Source of the DNA: Burkholderia sp. Bp8963
Lineage (GTDB): Bacteria; Pseudomonadota; Gammaproteobacteria; Burkholderiales; Burkholderiaceae
Direction of reading: 5' to 3'
DNA length: 64,000 nt
Assembly (NCBI RefSeq): GCF_003854275.1
Contig: NZ_QTQP01000034.1
Span: 21,450 to 85,449, forward strand
Below the pieces are notes generated by a model. That model was given only the letters and a program-made list of their open reading frames with translations, was not told the origin of the DNA and made no database searches. The translations under genes and the position numbers were made by a program. Of the stretch, positions 1 through 8,713 are shown piece after piece (within the stretch, counting starts at the first letter, position 1; each line of letters opens with the position of its first letter).

Positions 1-192
1 CACGTTGTAGTCGATGGCGCCATTGATACGGAATTCATTCGCACGAATTTTCCGGAACGCTATGCGCTCAAGGATGAAGGCGGCATTCTCAATCCCGAGC
101 ACATTGCCGAGAACTATTGGCACTTGCACCAGCAGCCGCGCGACGCCTGGACGTTCGAGCTGGATCTGAGGCCCTACATGGAACGCTGGTAA
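1..192 (+). CDS. Short-chain dehydrogenase/reductase, C-terminal part (cut by window edge)
   Basis: The first 63 codons read in frame 1 and end in TAA; the start lies outside the window. The tail has the features of an SDR C-terminus: a VVDGAID segment followed by a segment with NPEHIAENYW and a tryptophan-rich end (DAWTFELDLRPYMERW), which resembles a known subgroup of SDR oxidoreductases. The Rossmann fold and Tyr-Lys catalytic pair are not visible, so substrate and cofactor cannot be read. The next gene, a nitronate monooxygenase, starts 44 bases downstream on the same strand, so the two are probably co-transcribed. Third positions are less G/C-biased than in the genes after 1.4 kb. Family is fairly sure from the tail; function is not known. 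Confidence 0.7.
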   Translation, partial: HVVVDGAIDTEFIRTNFPERYALKDEGGILNPEHIAENYWHLHQQPRDAWTFELDLRPYMERW

Positions 193-236
193 CGCAACCT
201 CCGCTCTCACATTCCTTTCACCTGAGAACCATTTCT

Positions 237-1226
237 ATGGAAACGCGCATTACTAAACTCTTTGGCATCCGCCATCCGATTATCCAGGGGGGCATGCACT
301 ATGTCGGGCTCGCCGAAATGGCGTCGGCTGTCTCCAATGCCGGTGGCCTCGGCATCATCACTGCGTTGACACTGAAAACTCCCGAACTTCTGGCCAAGGA
401 AATTGCGCGCTGTCGCGACATGACGGATCAGCCCTTTGGCGTGAATCTGACGTTCCTTCCCACTTTTTCCGAGCCACCGTACCGCGAATACATCGCTGCG
501 ATCGCCGAGGGTGGCGTGAAGATCGTCGAGACCGCCGGCCGTAGCCCTGAGGAGCACATCCCGGCCCTCAAGGCGGCCGGCATCAAGGTCATCCACAAGT
601 GCACGTCGGTGCGCCATGCGTTGAAGGCCGAGAAGATCGGTTGCGATGCGGTGAGCGTGGACGGTTTCGAGTGCGGTGGCCATCCCGGCGAGGATGACAT
701 TCCGAACATGATTTTGCTTCCGCGTGCGGCTGAAGAACTTCGCATCCCCTTCGTGGCCTCGGGTGGCGTAGCCGATGGTCGGGGTTTGGTAGCCGCGCTT
801 GCCTTGGGTGCGGACGGCATCAGCATGGGAACGCGCTTTGTCGCTACGAAGGAGGCCCCGGTGCACGAGAATGTGAAGCGGGCCATTGTCGACGCCACCG
901 AACTGGATACCCGCCTCGTGATGCGGCCCTTGCGCAATACGGAGCGAGTGCTGCGGAATCAAGGGGTCGACGAGATTCTTGAAATCGAGAAGAAGCGAGG
1001 ATCCGATCTCCAGATCTCCGACATTCTGAATCAGGTAGCCGGCGTTTACCCCAAAGTCATGTTGGACGGGCAGATGGATGCTGGTGCATGGAGTTGTGGC
1101 ATGGTAGCCGGCTTGATCCGGGATATTCCGAGCGTCGAAGAACTCGTCACCCGGATCATGAACGAGGCTCATTCGCTGATTGCAAAGCGTCTTTCCGGTC
1201 TGCTTGGGGAACCATTACTCGTTTGA
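237..1226 (+). CDS. Nitronate monooxygenase / 2-nitropropane dioxygenase family FMN protein
   Basis: A 329-residue TIM-barrel flavoprotein of the 2-nitropropane dioxygenase family, which oxidises alkyl nitronates with FMN and oxygen; related members are FMN-dependent enoyl reductases or dehydrogenases. Visible family marks are the N-terminal GIRHPIIQGGM stretch (residues 10-20), GFECGGHPGEDD (143-154), SGGVADGRG (175-183) and GADGISMGTRF (191-201), the last two being FMN-phosphate loops. I chose the ATG at 237 because METRITKLFGI is the usual family start; an open extension to 117 overlaps the upstream SDR gene and has no family similarity. It follows the SDR gene closely. The physiological substrate is unknown. 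Codon use is less GC-extreme than in genes from 1.4 kb on. Confidence 0.85.
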   Translation: METRITKLFGIRHPIIQGGMHYVGLAEMASAVSNAGGLGIITALTLKTPELLAKEIARCRDMTDQPFGVNLTFLPTFSEPPYREYIAAIAEGGVKIVETAGRSPEEHIPALKAAGIKVIHKCTSVRHALKAEKIGCDAVSVDGFECGGHPGEDDIPNMILLPRAAEELRIPFVASGGVADGRGLVAALALGADGISMGTRFVATKEAPVHENVKRAIVDATELDTRLVMRPLRNTERVLRNQGVDEILEIEKKRGSDLQISDILNQVAGVYPKVMLDGQMDAGAWSCGMVAGLIRDIPSVEELVTRIMNEAHSLIAKRLSGLLGEPLLV

Positions 1227-1386
1227 TATCCTGACGATCAGCATTGCGGTCGGGAAATGATGCCGGCGGGCATCATCTTCCTTATGGGTGGAGCTGCGGA
1301 TATCTATGGCCATCTATCTGCCCGGACGACGACGGACCATCCGTCGCCGCGCAGAGGCGGCCCGGACCGCTCACCCGGGATCGACC

Positions 1387-1392
1387 TATACT
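1387..1392 (+). promoter_or_regulatory. Possible -10 box for the small Cys-rich gene
   Basis: TATACT is close to the sigma-70 -10 consensus and lies 28 bases upstream of the GTG at 1420. No convincing -35 box is seen 17 bases further upstream. If used, it would place the transcript start near 1399 and favour the GTG start over the ATGs at 1288 and 1306. Confidence 0.3.
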
Positions 1393-1419
1393 GTTCGCTC
1401 CAAGTCAACGGATCACGCC

Positions 1420-1617
1420 GTGCCGAACAGATCTTCCGACGATTCGCCCGCCGACGATCCCCGCCCGATTCCGCCTCAGCAACCTGAACTGGAAGACTGC
1501 TGCAACAGCGGCTGCTCTCCGTGCGTGTTCGACCTGTACGAAGACGCGATGGATCGCTACCGGGCCGAGCTTGCCGCGTGGGAAGCGCGTCAAGCGAAGC
1601 GCAAGCCGCGCCGGTGA
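1420..1617 (+). CDS. Oxidoreductase-like domain protein (small Cys-rich)
   Basis: A 65-residue protein with the short oxidoreductase-like domain found as a stand-alone protein in many proteobacteria: an acidic lead, then CC-x3-C-x2-C (Cys27, Cys28, Cys32, Cys35), FDLY and an amphipathic helix with LAAWEAR. The four cysteines could bind metal, but no activity is established. The start is uncertain: GTG at 1420 gives the usual compact length and fits a TATACT box at 1387, while in-frame ATGs at 1288 and 1306 would add an Arg-rich leader without family similarity. It is convergent with the MFS gene downstream, with 42 bases between the stops. Confidence 0.65.
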   Translation: MPNRSSDDSPADDPRPIPPQQPELEDCCNSGCSPCVFDLYEDAMDRYRAELAAWEARQAKRKPRR

Positions 1618-1659
1618 ACGGCGCACGCGTGGCGCATGCGCAGTGCACGATCGCGAACC

Positions 1660-3111
1660 TCATGTGCCCGCATGCAGCTGCCGATGCAGCGGCCCGAGCA
1701 TCGCCGACAGCAGCACGCCGGCCGCCAGCACCGCCACCAGCACGAACATCGACGTGCGGAACGCGTGCACGTAATCGAGCGCGCCGGGATGCGCGCCGAG
1801 CCGCGAGAAGAACACGCCGCCCAGCGTGGCTGCGCCGACCGCCGCGCCGATCTGCAGCGTCGCCGTCACCATCCCCGACGCGACACCCGCGCGCTCGGGC
1901 GCCACTTCGGCGAGCACGATCCGCACGACGGACGGCAACACGAGCCCCTGGCCGATGCCCATCGCCGCGAGCCCCAGATAGAAGCCGGGCCCGGGTGCAT
2001 TCGCGCCGGCGAGCGCGGCTGCCGCGGCGAGACCGATCGCCAGCATCGTGAAGCCGAGCGTGAGCACGCGGAAGCTGCCGAAGCGGTTGACAAGGCGCGG
2101 CATCAGCAGCGGGCTCGACAGGAAGCCGAGCCCGAACGGCAGGATCGCGACCCCCGACACGAGCGGCGACCAGTGCAGGCAACCCTGCAGATAGATGCCG
2201 TAAGTCAGGAAGAATGCGCTCATCGTGTAGAACAGGAACGCGAGCGCGAGCCCGAGTGCGACAACCGGATTGCGGAACAGTCGCACATCCAGCAGCGGGT
2301 CGTTGCCATCGGCGAGCCGGCGTCCTTCCACTTTCAGCAGCAGGCCGAGCATCGGCAGCGCGCCGGCGAGGCAGGCCACCATCCACAACGGCCAGCCTTC
2401 CTCGCGTCCGCGCGTGAGCGGATAGACGAGCATCAGCAGGAACAGCGACAGCAGGATCGTGCCGGGCACGTCGATGCGCTGGCCGCGCGGCGGCCGGCTC
2501 TCCGGAATGAAGCGCCAGCTGCCGAGCAACGCAAGCACGCCGATCGGCAGATTGACGAGAAAAATCGCGCGCCAGCCGAGCCCGAACGGGTGCAGGCCGA
2601 TCAGCGCGCCGCCGCCAAGCTGGCCGATCACGGCTGCGAGACCGAACACGAAACCGTAGAACCCCATCACCCGCACCTGTTCGTGCGGGGTGAACACGCT
2701 GCGGATCGTCGCGAGCACCTGTGGCGCGAGGATCGCGGCAAACAGGCCCTGCAGCACACGTCCGGCGACGAGCACCGTGCCGCTGCCGGCGAGGCCGCAC
2801 AGCACCGAGGCCAGCACGAAGCCGGCCATGCCGATCATGAAGATCCGCTTGCGGCCGTACAGGTCGCCGAGGCGGCCGCCGGTGATCTGGGCGACCGCGT
2901 TCGCGCACGCGTAGGCCGATACCACGAGCTGCAGCTGGGTGGCGTGCGCCCCGAGGCCGTCGCGGATCGCCGGCAACGCGAGATTCACGATGAAGTAGTC
3001 GAGCGGGGGCAGGATCGCGCCGACCAGCAGCACCGCGAGCGCCCAGCCGTGATGGCTGCGCGCGGGTGTCTGGGTGATCGGGGTGCAGCGGGCGAGCGTG
3101 TGGTCCGTCAT
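1660..3111 (-). CDS. MFS transporter, DHA2 (EmrB/QacA) family, 14 membrane segments
   Basis: A 483-residue inner-membrane drug:proton antiporter of the 14-helix DHA2 group. Visible marks are the first-helix motif with LDYFIVNLALPAI (37-49), MFS motif A GRLGDLYGRKR (79-89), many hydrophobic segments, and the helix-5 glycine-rich stretch after GFVFGLAAVIG. The start MTDHTLARC at 3111 is chosen because the upstream extension is Arg/Pro-rich and reaches into the divergent regulator's control region. It is divergent from a LysR gene starting at 3278, which probably controls it. The exported substrate cannot be predicted. Confidence 0.85.
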   Translation of the reverse strand: MTDHTLARCTPITQTPARSHHGWALAVLLVGAILPPLDYFIVNLALPAIRDGLGAHATQLQLVVSAYACANAVAQITGGRLGDLYGRKRIFMIGMAGFVLASVLCGLAGSGTVLVAGRVLQGLFAAILAPQVLATIRSVFTPHEQVRVMGFYGFVFGLAAVIGQLGGGALIGLHPFGLGWRAIFLVNLPIGVLALLGSWRFIPESRPPRGQRIDVPGTILLSLFLLMLVYPLTRGREEGWPLWMVACLAGALPMLGLLLKVEGRRLADGNDPLLDVRLFRNPVVALGLALAFLFYTMSAFFLTYGIYLQGCLHWSPLVSGVAILPFGLGFLSSPLLMPRLVNRFGSFRVLTLGFTMLAIGLAAAAALAGANAPGPGFYLGLAAMGIGQGLVLPSVVRIVLAEVAPERAGVASGMVTATLQIGAAVGAATLGGVFFSRLGAHPGALDYVHAFRTSMFVLVAVLAAGVLLSAMLGPLHRQLHAGT

Positions 3112-3243
3112 GGAGCGTGCCTTCGGAATGGGGCCGGATTGCAGGGGGCGACTGGCTGGACGGCAAGGCCACCCGAAGCCGGCGTATCGAGCAGCCATTC
3201 TGGCGCACGGGCTATGGTTCGGAAAAGCGGGAAATAGTGGTAG

Positions 3244-3268
3244 CATCCATCGGGTTATTCGATGGATG
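3244..3268. promoter_or_regulatory. Perfect 9-bp inverted repeat, likely LysR operator
   Basis: CATCCATCG and its exact reverse complement CGATGGATG are separated by 7 bases, giving a 25-bp dyad of the size LysR-type regulators bind. It lies just upstream of the ATG of the LysR gene at 3278 and within the 166-bp region shared with the divergent MFS gene. Position near the start codon suggests autorepression. Confidence 0.55.
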
Positions 3269-3277
3269 GGTGGCGGC

Positions 3278-4150
3278 ATGCGCGGTTTCGATCTGGATCA
3301 GTTGCGGACCTTCGCGGCGGTGGCGGACGCGGGCAGCCTGACGGCGGCGGCGCCGCTTCTGCATTTGTCGCAGTCGACGGTCAGCGAGCAGGTGCGCAAG
3401 CTCGAGACGCGCGCGGGCGTGCGGCTGTTCGTGCGCAGCAAGCGCGGCGTCGAGCCGACACCGGCGGGCACGCGGCTGCTGCACCATGCGCGGCGGATCG
3501 TGGCGCTCAACGAGGCCGCGTTCGACGAAGTGCGCGGGCAGGCGCTCAAGGGCGAATTGCGGGTCGCGATCACCGACTATTACCGGACGCATGAAGTCGC
3601 GGGCATGCTGGCGCGGCTGCGCGAGTGCTATCCGCAACTCAGCCTGCACGTCAGCACGATGAAGAGCGTGGACATCGAGCAGGCGCATGCGAAGGGGCAG
3701 ATCGACATCGGCGTGGTGATGAACCTGTCGAGCGGGCCGTTCAGGCCGGCGTCCGCCGATACGCGCTGGGTATTGCGGCGCGAGCCGCTGTCGTGGGTCA
3801 CGGCGCCGGCGCTGGCCGAGCAGTTGCCCGTTCCGCTGCCGCTCGTGCTGTTGCCGGACGACTGCATGATGCATCAGATCGCGATCCGCTCGCTCGACGA
3901 ACGGCACATGCAGTACGTGCTCGTGCACAGCGCGTCGGGCGTCGCGGGCCTGCAGTCGATGCTCGCGGCGGGGCTTGGCGTCGGCTGTCTTTGCGCGTCG
4001 GCGATTGGCGAAGGGCTGATGCGGCTCGGCCCGAAGTATCGGCTGCCGGCGTTGCCGGATGCCGTGTTCTCGCTGACACCGCCGTTGCCTGGCGAACGGG
4101 AGGCGGTTACCCAGGCGCGCGAGGTGCTGGCGAGGCAGTTGGTGGTGTGA
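3278..4150 (+). CDS. LysR-type transcriptional regulator (divergent from MFS pump)
   Basis: A 290-residue LysR regulator. The N-terminal winged helix-turn-helix covers about residues 4-63 (LDQLRTFAAVADAGSL, then SQSTVSEQVRKLE), followed by the periplasmic-binding-protein-like effector domain. I chose the ATG at 3278 because FDLDQLRTF sits two residues after it as in other LysR proteins; upstream codons cross the divergent promoter. The gene is divergent from the MFS transporter, and a 25-bp perfect dyad lies immediately upstream. Probable role: effector-dependent control of the pump. The effector is unknown. Confidence 0.85.
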   Translation: MRGFDLDQLRTFAAVADAGSLTAAAPLLHLSQSTVSEQVRKLETRAGVRLFVRSKRGVEPTPAGTRLLHHARRIVALNEAAFDEVRGQALKGELRVAITDYYRTHEVAGMLARLRECYPQLSLHVSTMKSVDIEQAHAKGQIDIGVVMNLSSGPFRPASADTRWVLRREPLSWVTAPALAEQLPVPLPLVLLPDDCMMHQIAIRSLDERHMQYVLVHSASGVAGLQSMLAAGLGVGCLCASAIGEGLMRLGPKYRLPALPDAVFSLTPPLPGEREAVTQAREVLARQLVV

Positions 4151-4212
4151 GCCGGAGCCGGCGTCGGAGCCGGCGTTTCACGCAGGCTGCCGTCACCGTG
4201 CGTTGCCGGGCG

Positions 4213-5181
4213 TCAGCCGGGCCGGCCGTCGCCCGCTTCCTGATATAGCGTGCGGAGGATCTGCGCGAAGACGGTATCGATGTCGCGCGCGCCGCCCGCG
4301 CGCGTGAATGCCGCGATGGGCGGCAGGGTCCAGTCGAGCGTGTACGGCACGATCGCGACGCCGGCGATGTGAACGAGCTCTTCCGCGATGTCGGCGGGGA
4401 CGATCGACACGGCCTGATCGTTGGCCACGATCATTTCGCCGATCAGGCGCGACGAGTAGCTTTCGACGATTGGCACGGGCGGCGCGACGCCGGCGTGCAG
4501 GAACAGATCCGCGATCTGCTCGCGGATCGGCGTGTGCGGCGGACCGAGAATCCAGTCGAGCTCCGCGAGCTTCTGCCAGTTGAGGCGGCTGCGCGCAAGC
4601 CGCGCGGCGAGCCGCCGGCTCGCGATCAGGCGCGGCGTTTGCCGATGCAGCACTTCGAAGCGCAGCCGTTCGAGATCGACGGTCGACGACGCGCGACCGA
4701 TCACGATGTCGAGGGTGTGGTCGCTCAACTGCGCGATCAGCGTATCGCTGGTGCCTTCGTGAATCGTCATCGTGAGCCGCTGCGGCACTTGCGATTGCGT
4801 GCGCCGGATCGCCGCCGCCAGCGTGCGGCCCGAAATGAACGGAATGACGCCGATATGCAGCCGCGTCGCATGGCCGGCGACGACGGCCTCGATGTCACGG
4901 GTGAGATGGTCGAGGTCGTGCAGCATCGCCTGCGCGCGCTCGAGCACGACGTTGCCGAGCGCGGTCGGCACCATGCCGCGCGGCGAACGGTCGAACAGCG
5001 GCCCGCCGAACATGCTTTCCAGCTCGGCCAGTGCATTGGTGACCGCCGGCTGGCTGCTCGCGAGATGCTCGGCCGCGCGCGTCAGCGAGCCGTGCTGCCG
5101 GATCTGCAGCAGCAGCACGAGGTGTCGCATTTTCAAACGGGCACTCAGGCGCCGGGTCACTTCCTCTATATCGAATCGCAC
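4213..5181 (-). CDS. LysR-type transcriptional regulator (divergent from maeB)
   Basis: A 322-residue LysR protein with a longer N-terminal lead than usual (MRFDIEEVTRRLSARLKMRHL) before the helix-turn-helix at about 20-78 (LVLLLQIRQHGSLTRAAEHL, SQPAVTNALAELE). Such a lead is typical of the GbpR/PcaQ subgroup. The effector domain follows from about 105. It is divergent from maeB with 143 bases between starts, so it may tune malic enzyme expression, but this is inference from position only. Its 3' end faces the previous LysR gene, 62 bases apart. Confidence 0.85.
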   Translation of the reverse strand: MRFDIEEVTRRLSARLKMRHLVLLLQIRQHGSLTRAAEHLASSQPAVTNALAELESMFGGPLFDRSPRGMVPTALGNVVLERAQAMLHDLDHLTRDIEAVVAGHATRLHIGVIPFISGRTLAAAIRRTQSQVPQRLTMTIHEGTSDTLIAQLSDHTLDIVIGRASSTVDLERLRFEVLHRQTPRLIASRRLAARLARSRLNWQKLAELDWILGPPHTPIREQIADLFLHAGVAPPVPIVESYSSRLIGEMIVANDQAVSIVPADIAEELVHIAGVAIVPYTLDWTLPPIAAFTRAGGARDIDTVFAQILRTLYQEAGDGRPG

Positions 5182-5200
5182 GACTCGCGCATCCTGGAAA

Positions 5201-5218
5201 CATCACGAAAACATGATG
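5201..5218. promoter_or_regulatory. Inverted repeat in the LysR/maeB divergent region
   Basis: CATCA and TGATG are separated by 8 bases inside the 143-bp region between the LysR gene and maeB. The size and place fit a LysR site, but the arms are short. Confidence 0.3.
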
Positions 5219-5324
5219 GACGCATACTAATTCAAAATGGCGCGCCCGAGACGGCTGCCTAGAATGGCTTGCTTCGATGGTCGCCGGGACGGGCCCGGCG
5301 CGTGGATGCGAGACGAGACGACAC

Positions 5325-7610
5325 ATGAACAAGACCGAACGCCAGGCCGCCCTGGAATATCACGAATTTCCGACGCCGGGCAAAATCTCCGTGACGGCGA
5401 GCAAGCCGCTCGTGACGCAGCGCGATCTCGCGCTCGCCTATACGCCGGGCGTGGCGGCGACCTGCGAGGAAATCGCCGCCGATCCGGCCCAGGCGTTCCG
5501 CTATACGAGCCGCGGCAACCTGGTCGGGGTGATCACGAACGGCACCGCGGTGCTGGGCCTCGGCAACATCGGGCCGCTCGCGTCGAAGCCGGTGATGGAA
5601 GGCAAGGCCGTGCTGTTCAAGAAGTTCGCGGGTATCGACGTGTTCGACATCGAGATCACGGAGACCGATCCCGACAAGCTGGTGGATATCATCGCGAGCC
5701 TCGAGATGACCTTCGGCGGGATCAACCTCGAGGACATCAAGGCGCCCGAGTGCTTCACGGTCGAACGCAAGCTGCGCGACCGGATGAAGATCCCGGTGTT
5801 CCATGACGACCAGCACGGCACCGCGATTACCGTGTGCGCGGCGTTCATCAACGGGCTGGCCGTGGTGGGCAAGGACATTAAGCAGGTGAAGGTGGTGACG
5901 TCCGGCGCCGGCGCAGCCGCGCTCGCGTGCCTGGACCTGATGGTCGATCTCGGGCTGCCGCCGGAGAACGTCTGGGCGACCGACATCGAGGGCGTCGTCT
6001 ACGCCGGGCGCACCGTCGCGATGGATCCGGACAAGGCCCGCTTTGCGCAGGATACGTCCGCGCGCACGCTCGCCGACGTGATCGAGGGCGCCGACGTGTT
6101 CCTCGGGCTGTCCGCCGGCGGCGTGCTGAGCGCGCCGCTGCTCGCGAAGATGGGGCCGCGTCCGCTGATTCTCGCGCTGGCCAACCCGACGCCCGAGATC
6201 TTTCCGGAAGAAGCCTGCGCGGTGCGCGACGACGCTGTGATCGCCACGGGCCGCTCGGACTATCCGAACCAGGTCAACAACGTGCTGTGCTTCCCGTACA
6301 TCTTCCGCGGTGCACTCGATGTCGGCGCCACCTCGATCACGCGCCGGATGGAGATCGCGGCTGTCCATGCGATCGCGGGGCTCGCGAAGGAGGAGCCGAA
6401 CGACTCGGTCGCCGCCGCCTATGGCGCGTACGACCTGGCGTTCGGCCCGAAATACCTGATTCCGAAGCCGTTCGATTCCCGCCTGATCGTGCGGATCGCG
6501 CCGGCCGTCGCCAAGGCGGCGATGGAGGACGGCGTTGCCACGCGCCCGATCGACGATTTCGCTGCGTATGCGGATCAGCTTCAGCAGTTCGTCTACCACT
6601 CGGGCGCGTTCATGAAACCGCTGTTTGCGGCGGCGAAGCAGTTCGTGCGCGACGGCGGCAAGGCGCGCATCGTGTTCGCCGAAGGCGAGGAGGAGCGGGT
6701 GCTGCGCGCGGTGCAGGTGATCGTCGACGAGAAGCTCGCGCGTCCGATCCTGGTCGGCCGCCCGGAAGTGCTGCTCGCACGCATCGAGAAGTTCGGGCTG
6801 CGGCTGCGGCTCGGCGAGGACGTCGAAGTCACCAATCCGGAATACGACGAGCGCTTTCACCAGTACTGGACGACCTACTGGGAACTGCGTTGCCGCGACG
6901 GCATCACGAAGGAGATGGCGCGCGTCGAGATGCGGCGCAGGCTGACGCTGATCGGCGCGATGATGGTGCGGCTCGGCGACGCGGACGGCATGGTGTGCGG
7001 CACCGTCGGCGCGTTCCACGACCACCTGCGTTTCGTCGACGAGGCGATCGGCAAGCGGCGCGGCGCGCACGTCTATGCGGCGATGAACATCCTGCTGCTC
7101 GACCAGCGCACGCTCGCGCTCGTCGATACGCACGTCAATGACAACCCGACCGCCGAGCAGATCGCCGAGTTCACGGTCGCGGCGGCCGAGCAGATGGCGT
7201 GGCTGAACCTGACGCCGAAGGTTGCGTTGCTGTCGCGCTCGAATTTCGGCTCCGGCAGTTCGGCGTCGGGCGCGAAGATGCGCGAAGTGCTCGCGCGTGT
7301 CAGCGAGCAGGCGCCGGATCTCGAGATCGACGGCGAGATGCATGGCGATTGCGCGCTGGACGAAGCGCTGCGGTTGCGCATCCTGCCGACGTCGCGGCTG
7401 AAGGGCGCGGCGAACCTGCTCGTGTGTCCGAACGTCGACGCGGGGAATATCGCGTACAACCTGCTGAAGACGGGCGCGGGCAGCAATGTCGCAGTCGGGC
7501 CGTTCCTGCTGGGCGTGAATGCGCCGGTCAACGTCCTGACGTCGAGCTCGACGGTGCGGCGGATCGTGAACATGGCCGCGTTGACGGTGTTGCAGGCGAA
7601 CCGGGACTAA
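5325..7610 (+). CDS. maeB: NADP-dependent malic enzyme, hybrid with phosphotransacetylase-like domain
   Basis: A 761-residue protein of the MaeB type: oxidative decarboxylation of malate to pyruvate with NADP, linking the TCA cycle to pyruvate and NADPH supply in the cytoplasm. The malic domain shows the metal-site region GGINLEDIKAPECF (131-144), VFHDDQHGTAI (158-168) and the nucleotide-binding SGAGAAALACL (193-203). From about 430 to the end there is a phosphotransacetylase-like domain (KARIVFAEGEEERVLRA, then the CPNVDAGNIAYNLLK region), which in this family usually regulates by acetyl-CoA binding rather than catalysing acetyl transfer. The ATG at 5325 gives the normal start MNKTERQAALEYHEFP. 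Length is normal for the hybrid form. It is divergent from a LysR gene. Confidence 0.93.
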   Translation: MNKTERQAALEYHEFPTPGKISVTASKPLVTQRDLALAYTPGVAATCEEIAADPAQAFRYTSRGNLVGVITNGTAVLGLGNIGPLASKPVMEGKAVLFKKFAGIDVFDIEITETDPDKLVDIIASLEMTFGGINLEDIKAPECFTVERKLRDRMKIPVFHDDQHGTAITVCAAFINGLAVVGKDIKQVKVVTSGAGAAALACLDLMVDLGLPPENVWATDIEGVVYAGRTVAMDPDKARFAQDTSARTLADVIEGADVFLGLSAGGVLSAPLLAKMGPRPLILALANPTPEIFPEEACAVRDDAVIATGRSDYPNQVNNVLCFPYIFRGALDVGATSITRRMEIAAVHAIAGLAKEEPNDSVAAAYGAYDLAFGPKYLIPKPFDSRLIVRIAPAVAKAAMEDGVATRPIDDFAAYADQLQQFVYHSGAFMKPLFAAAKQFVRDGGKARIVFAEGEEERVLRAVQVIVDEKLARPILVGRPEVLLARIEKFGLRLRLGEDVEVTNPEYDERFHQYWTTYWELRCRDGITKEMARVEMRRRLTLIGAMMVRLGDADGMVCGTVGAFHDHLRFVDEAIGKRRGAHVYAAMNILLLDQRTLALVDTHVNDNPTAEQIAEFTVAAAEQMAWLNLTPKVALLSRSNFGSGSSASGAKMREVLARVSEQAPDLEIDGEMHGDCALDEALRLRILPTSRLKGAANLLVCPNVDAGNIAYNLLKTGAGSNVAVGPFLLGVNAPVNVLTSSSTVRRIVNMAALTVLQANRD

Positions 7611-7628
7611 GCACGCGAAGTGCTGGCG

Positions 7629-7683
7629 ACGCAGTTGCCTCACAGTTGCCGCGTAGTTGCCGCGTAGTTGCCGCGCAGTTGCC
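7629..7683. repeat. 11-bp tandem repeat, five units, downstream of maeB
   Basis: Five head-to-tail units ending in AGTTGCC: two perfect copies of GCGTAGTTGCC (7651-7661, 7662-7672) flanked by three copies with one to three changes. It sits between the convergent stops of maeB and the next LysR gene. Eleven-base units match about one helical turn. No hairpin or T-run is seen in it. Confidence 0.8.
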
Positions 7684-7714
7684 CGTGTGATGCGGGGCGT
7701 CACGAACCCCGCCG

Positions 7715-8614
7715 TCACTCCGGCACTCCGCCGACATACGCGAGCAACCCGCGCACCAGCGCATCGAACGTCGCGCGGCAGCGCGGGCTCGTGCGCAGGT
7801 CTTCGTGCATCACGACCCACGTCTCGAGCGGCAGCGCGACCTGTTCCGGCAGCACGCGCACGAGCCGCGCATCGCGTGCCGTGAGCCCGCACTGGCAGAA
7901 GCCGATGCCGTAGCCGGCGCGGATCATTGCGAGCTGCGCGAGGTTGCTGTCGGAACGCAGCGCGAACGCATCCCGGTTCCACGCCGGCAGCGCGCGGCCC
8001 GCCGCGCGCAGGAACGGCGTCACGTCGTCGAAGCCGATCAGCGCGTGCCGCGCCAGTTCGGCCAGCGTGGCCGGCGTGCCGTATGCGGCCAGATAGTCAT
8101 CCCGCGCATACAACCCCACTTCGATGTTCCCGATGCGCCGCGCGACGAGCGCGTCCTGTGCCGGCGGCGCCATGCGGACCGCGATGTCGGCTTCGCGCTT
8201 CAGCACGTCCTGGATGCGATCGGTCGTCGCCAGTTCGACGACCAGCCCGGGATGGTCGCGCCGCAGCTGCGTCAGCACGGGCGGCAGCACCTCGACGCCG
8301 ATCACGTCGCTCGCCGAAATGCGCACCACGCCGCTGGTGCCCGCGCCGTGGCTGGCCGCCGCGCGCTCGAACGCGGCAGCGGCGCTGCGCAGTGCTTCGG
8401 CATGGCCGCGCAACGCGAGCGCGGCCTCGGTCGGCAGCAAGCCAGACGGCGAGCGCGTGAACAGGGTCTGACCGAACGCGGCTTCGAGTGCGGCGACGTG
8501 GCGGCCCGCCGTCGGCTGAGTGATGCCGAGCGCGCGCGCGGCACCCGACAACGACCCTTCGGTCAGCACCGCGAGGAAGGTTCGATACAGTTCCCAGTTG
8601 AGATCGGAGGCCAT
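7715..8614 (-). CDS. LysR-type transcriptional regulator (divergent from epimerase gene)
   Basis: A 299-residue LysR regulator. The helix-turn-helix covers about residues 5-64 (WELYRTFLAVLTEGSLSGAARALG, QPTAGRHVAALE), followed by the effector domain. It is divergent from the NAD-dependent epimerase-like gene with 99 bases between starts, the classical layout of a LysR gene and its target. Effector unknown. Confidence 0.85.
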   Translation of the reverse strand: MASDLNWELYRTFLAVLTEGSLSGAARALGITQPTAGRHVAALEAAFGQTLFTRSPSGLLPTEAALALRGHAEALRSAAAAFERAAASHGAGTSGVVRISASDVIGVEVLPPVLTQLRRDHPGLVVELATTDRIQDVLKREADIAVRMAPPAQDALVARRIGNIEVGLYARDDYLAAYGTPATLAELARHALIGFDDVTPFLRAAGRALPAWNRDAFALRSDSNLAQLAMIRAGYGIGFCQCGLTARDARLVRVLPEQVALPLETWVVMHEDLRTSPRCRATFDALVRGLLAYVGGVPE

Positions 8615-8713
8615 ACGAAAATGTATAGCAGATCGATCATGTTCGCCAATTCCTTGCTACCCGGATGCGATCCAGAATGCGTTGTCGATGAAATCAATGG
8701 AAGGAGCGCGGCG

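Noticed and set aside
4154..4175. Repeated GGAGCCGGCGTC between two convergent LysR genes considered as a terminator
   Set aside because: It is a two-copy direct repeat with only short self-complementary GCCGGC parts and no T-run.
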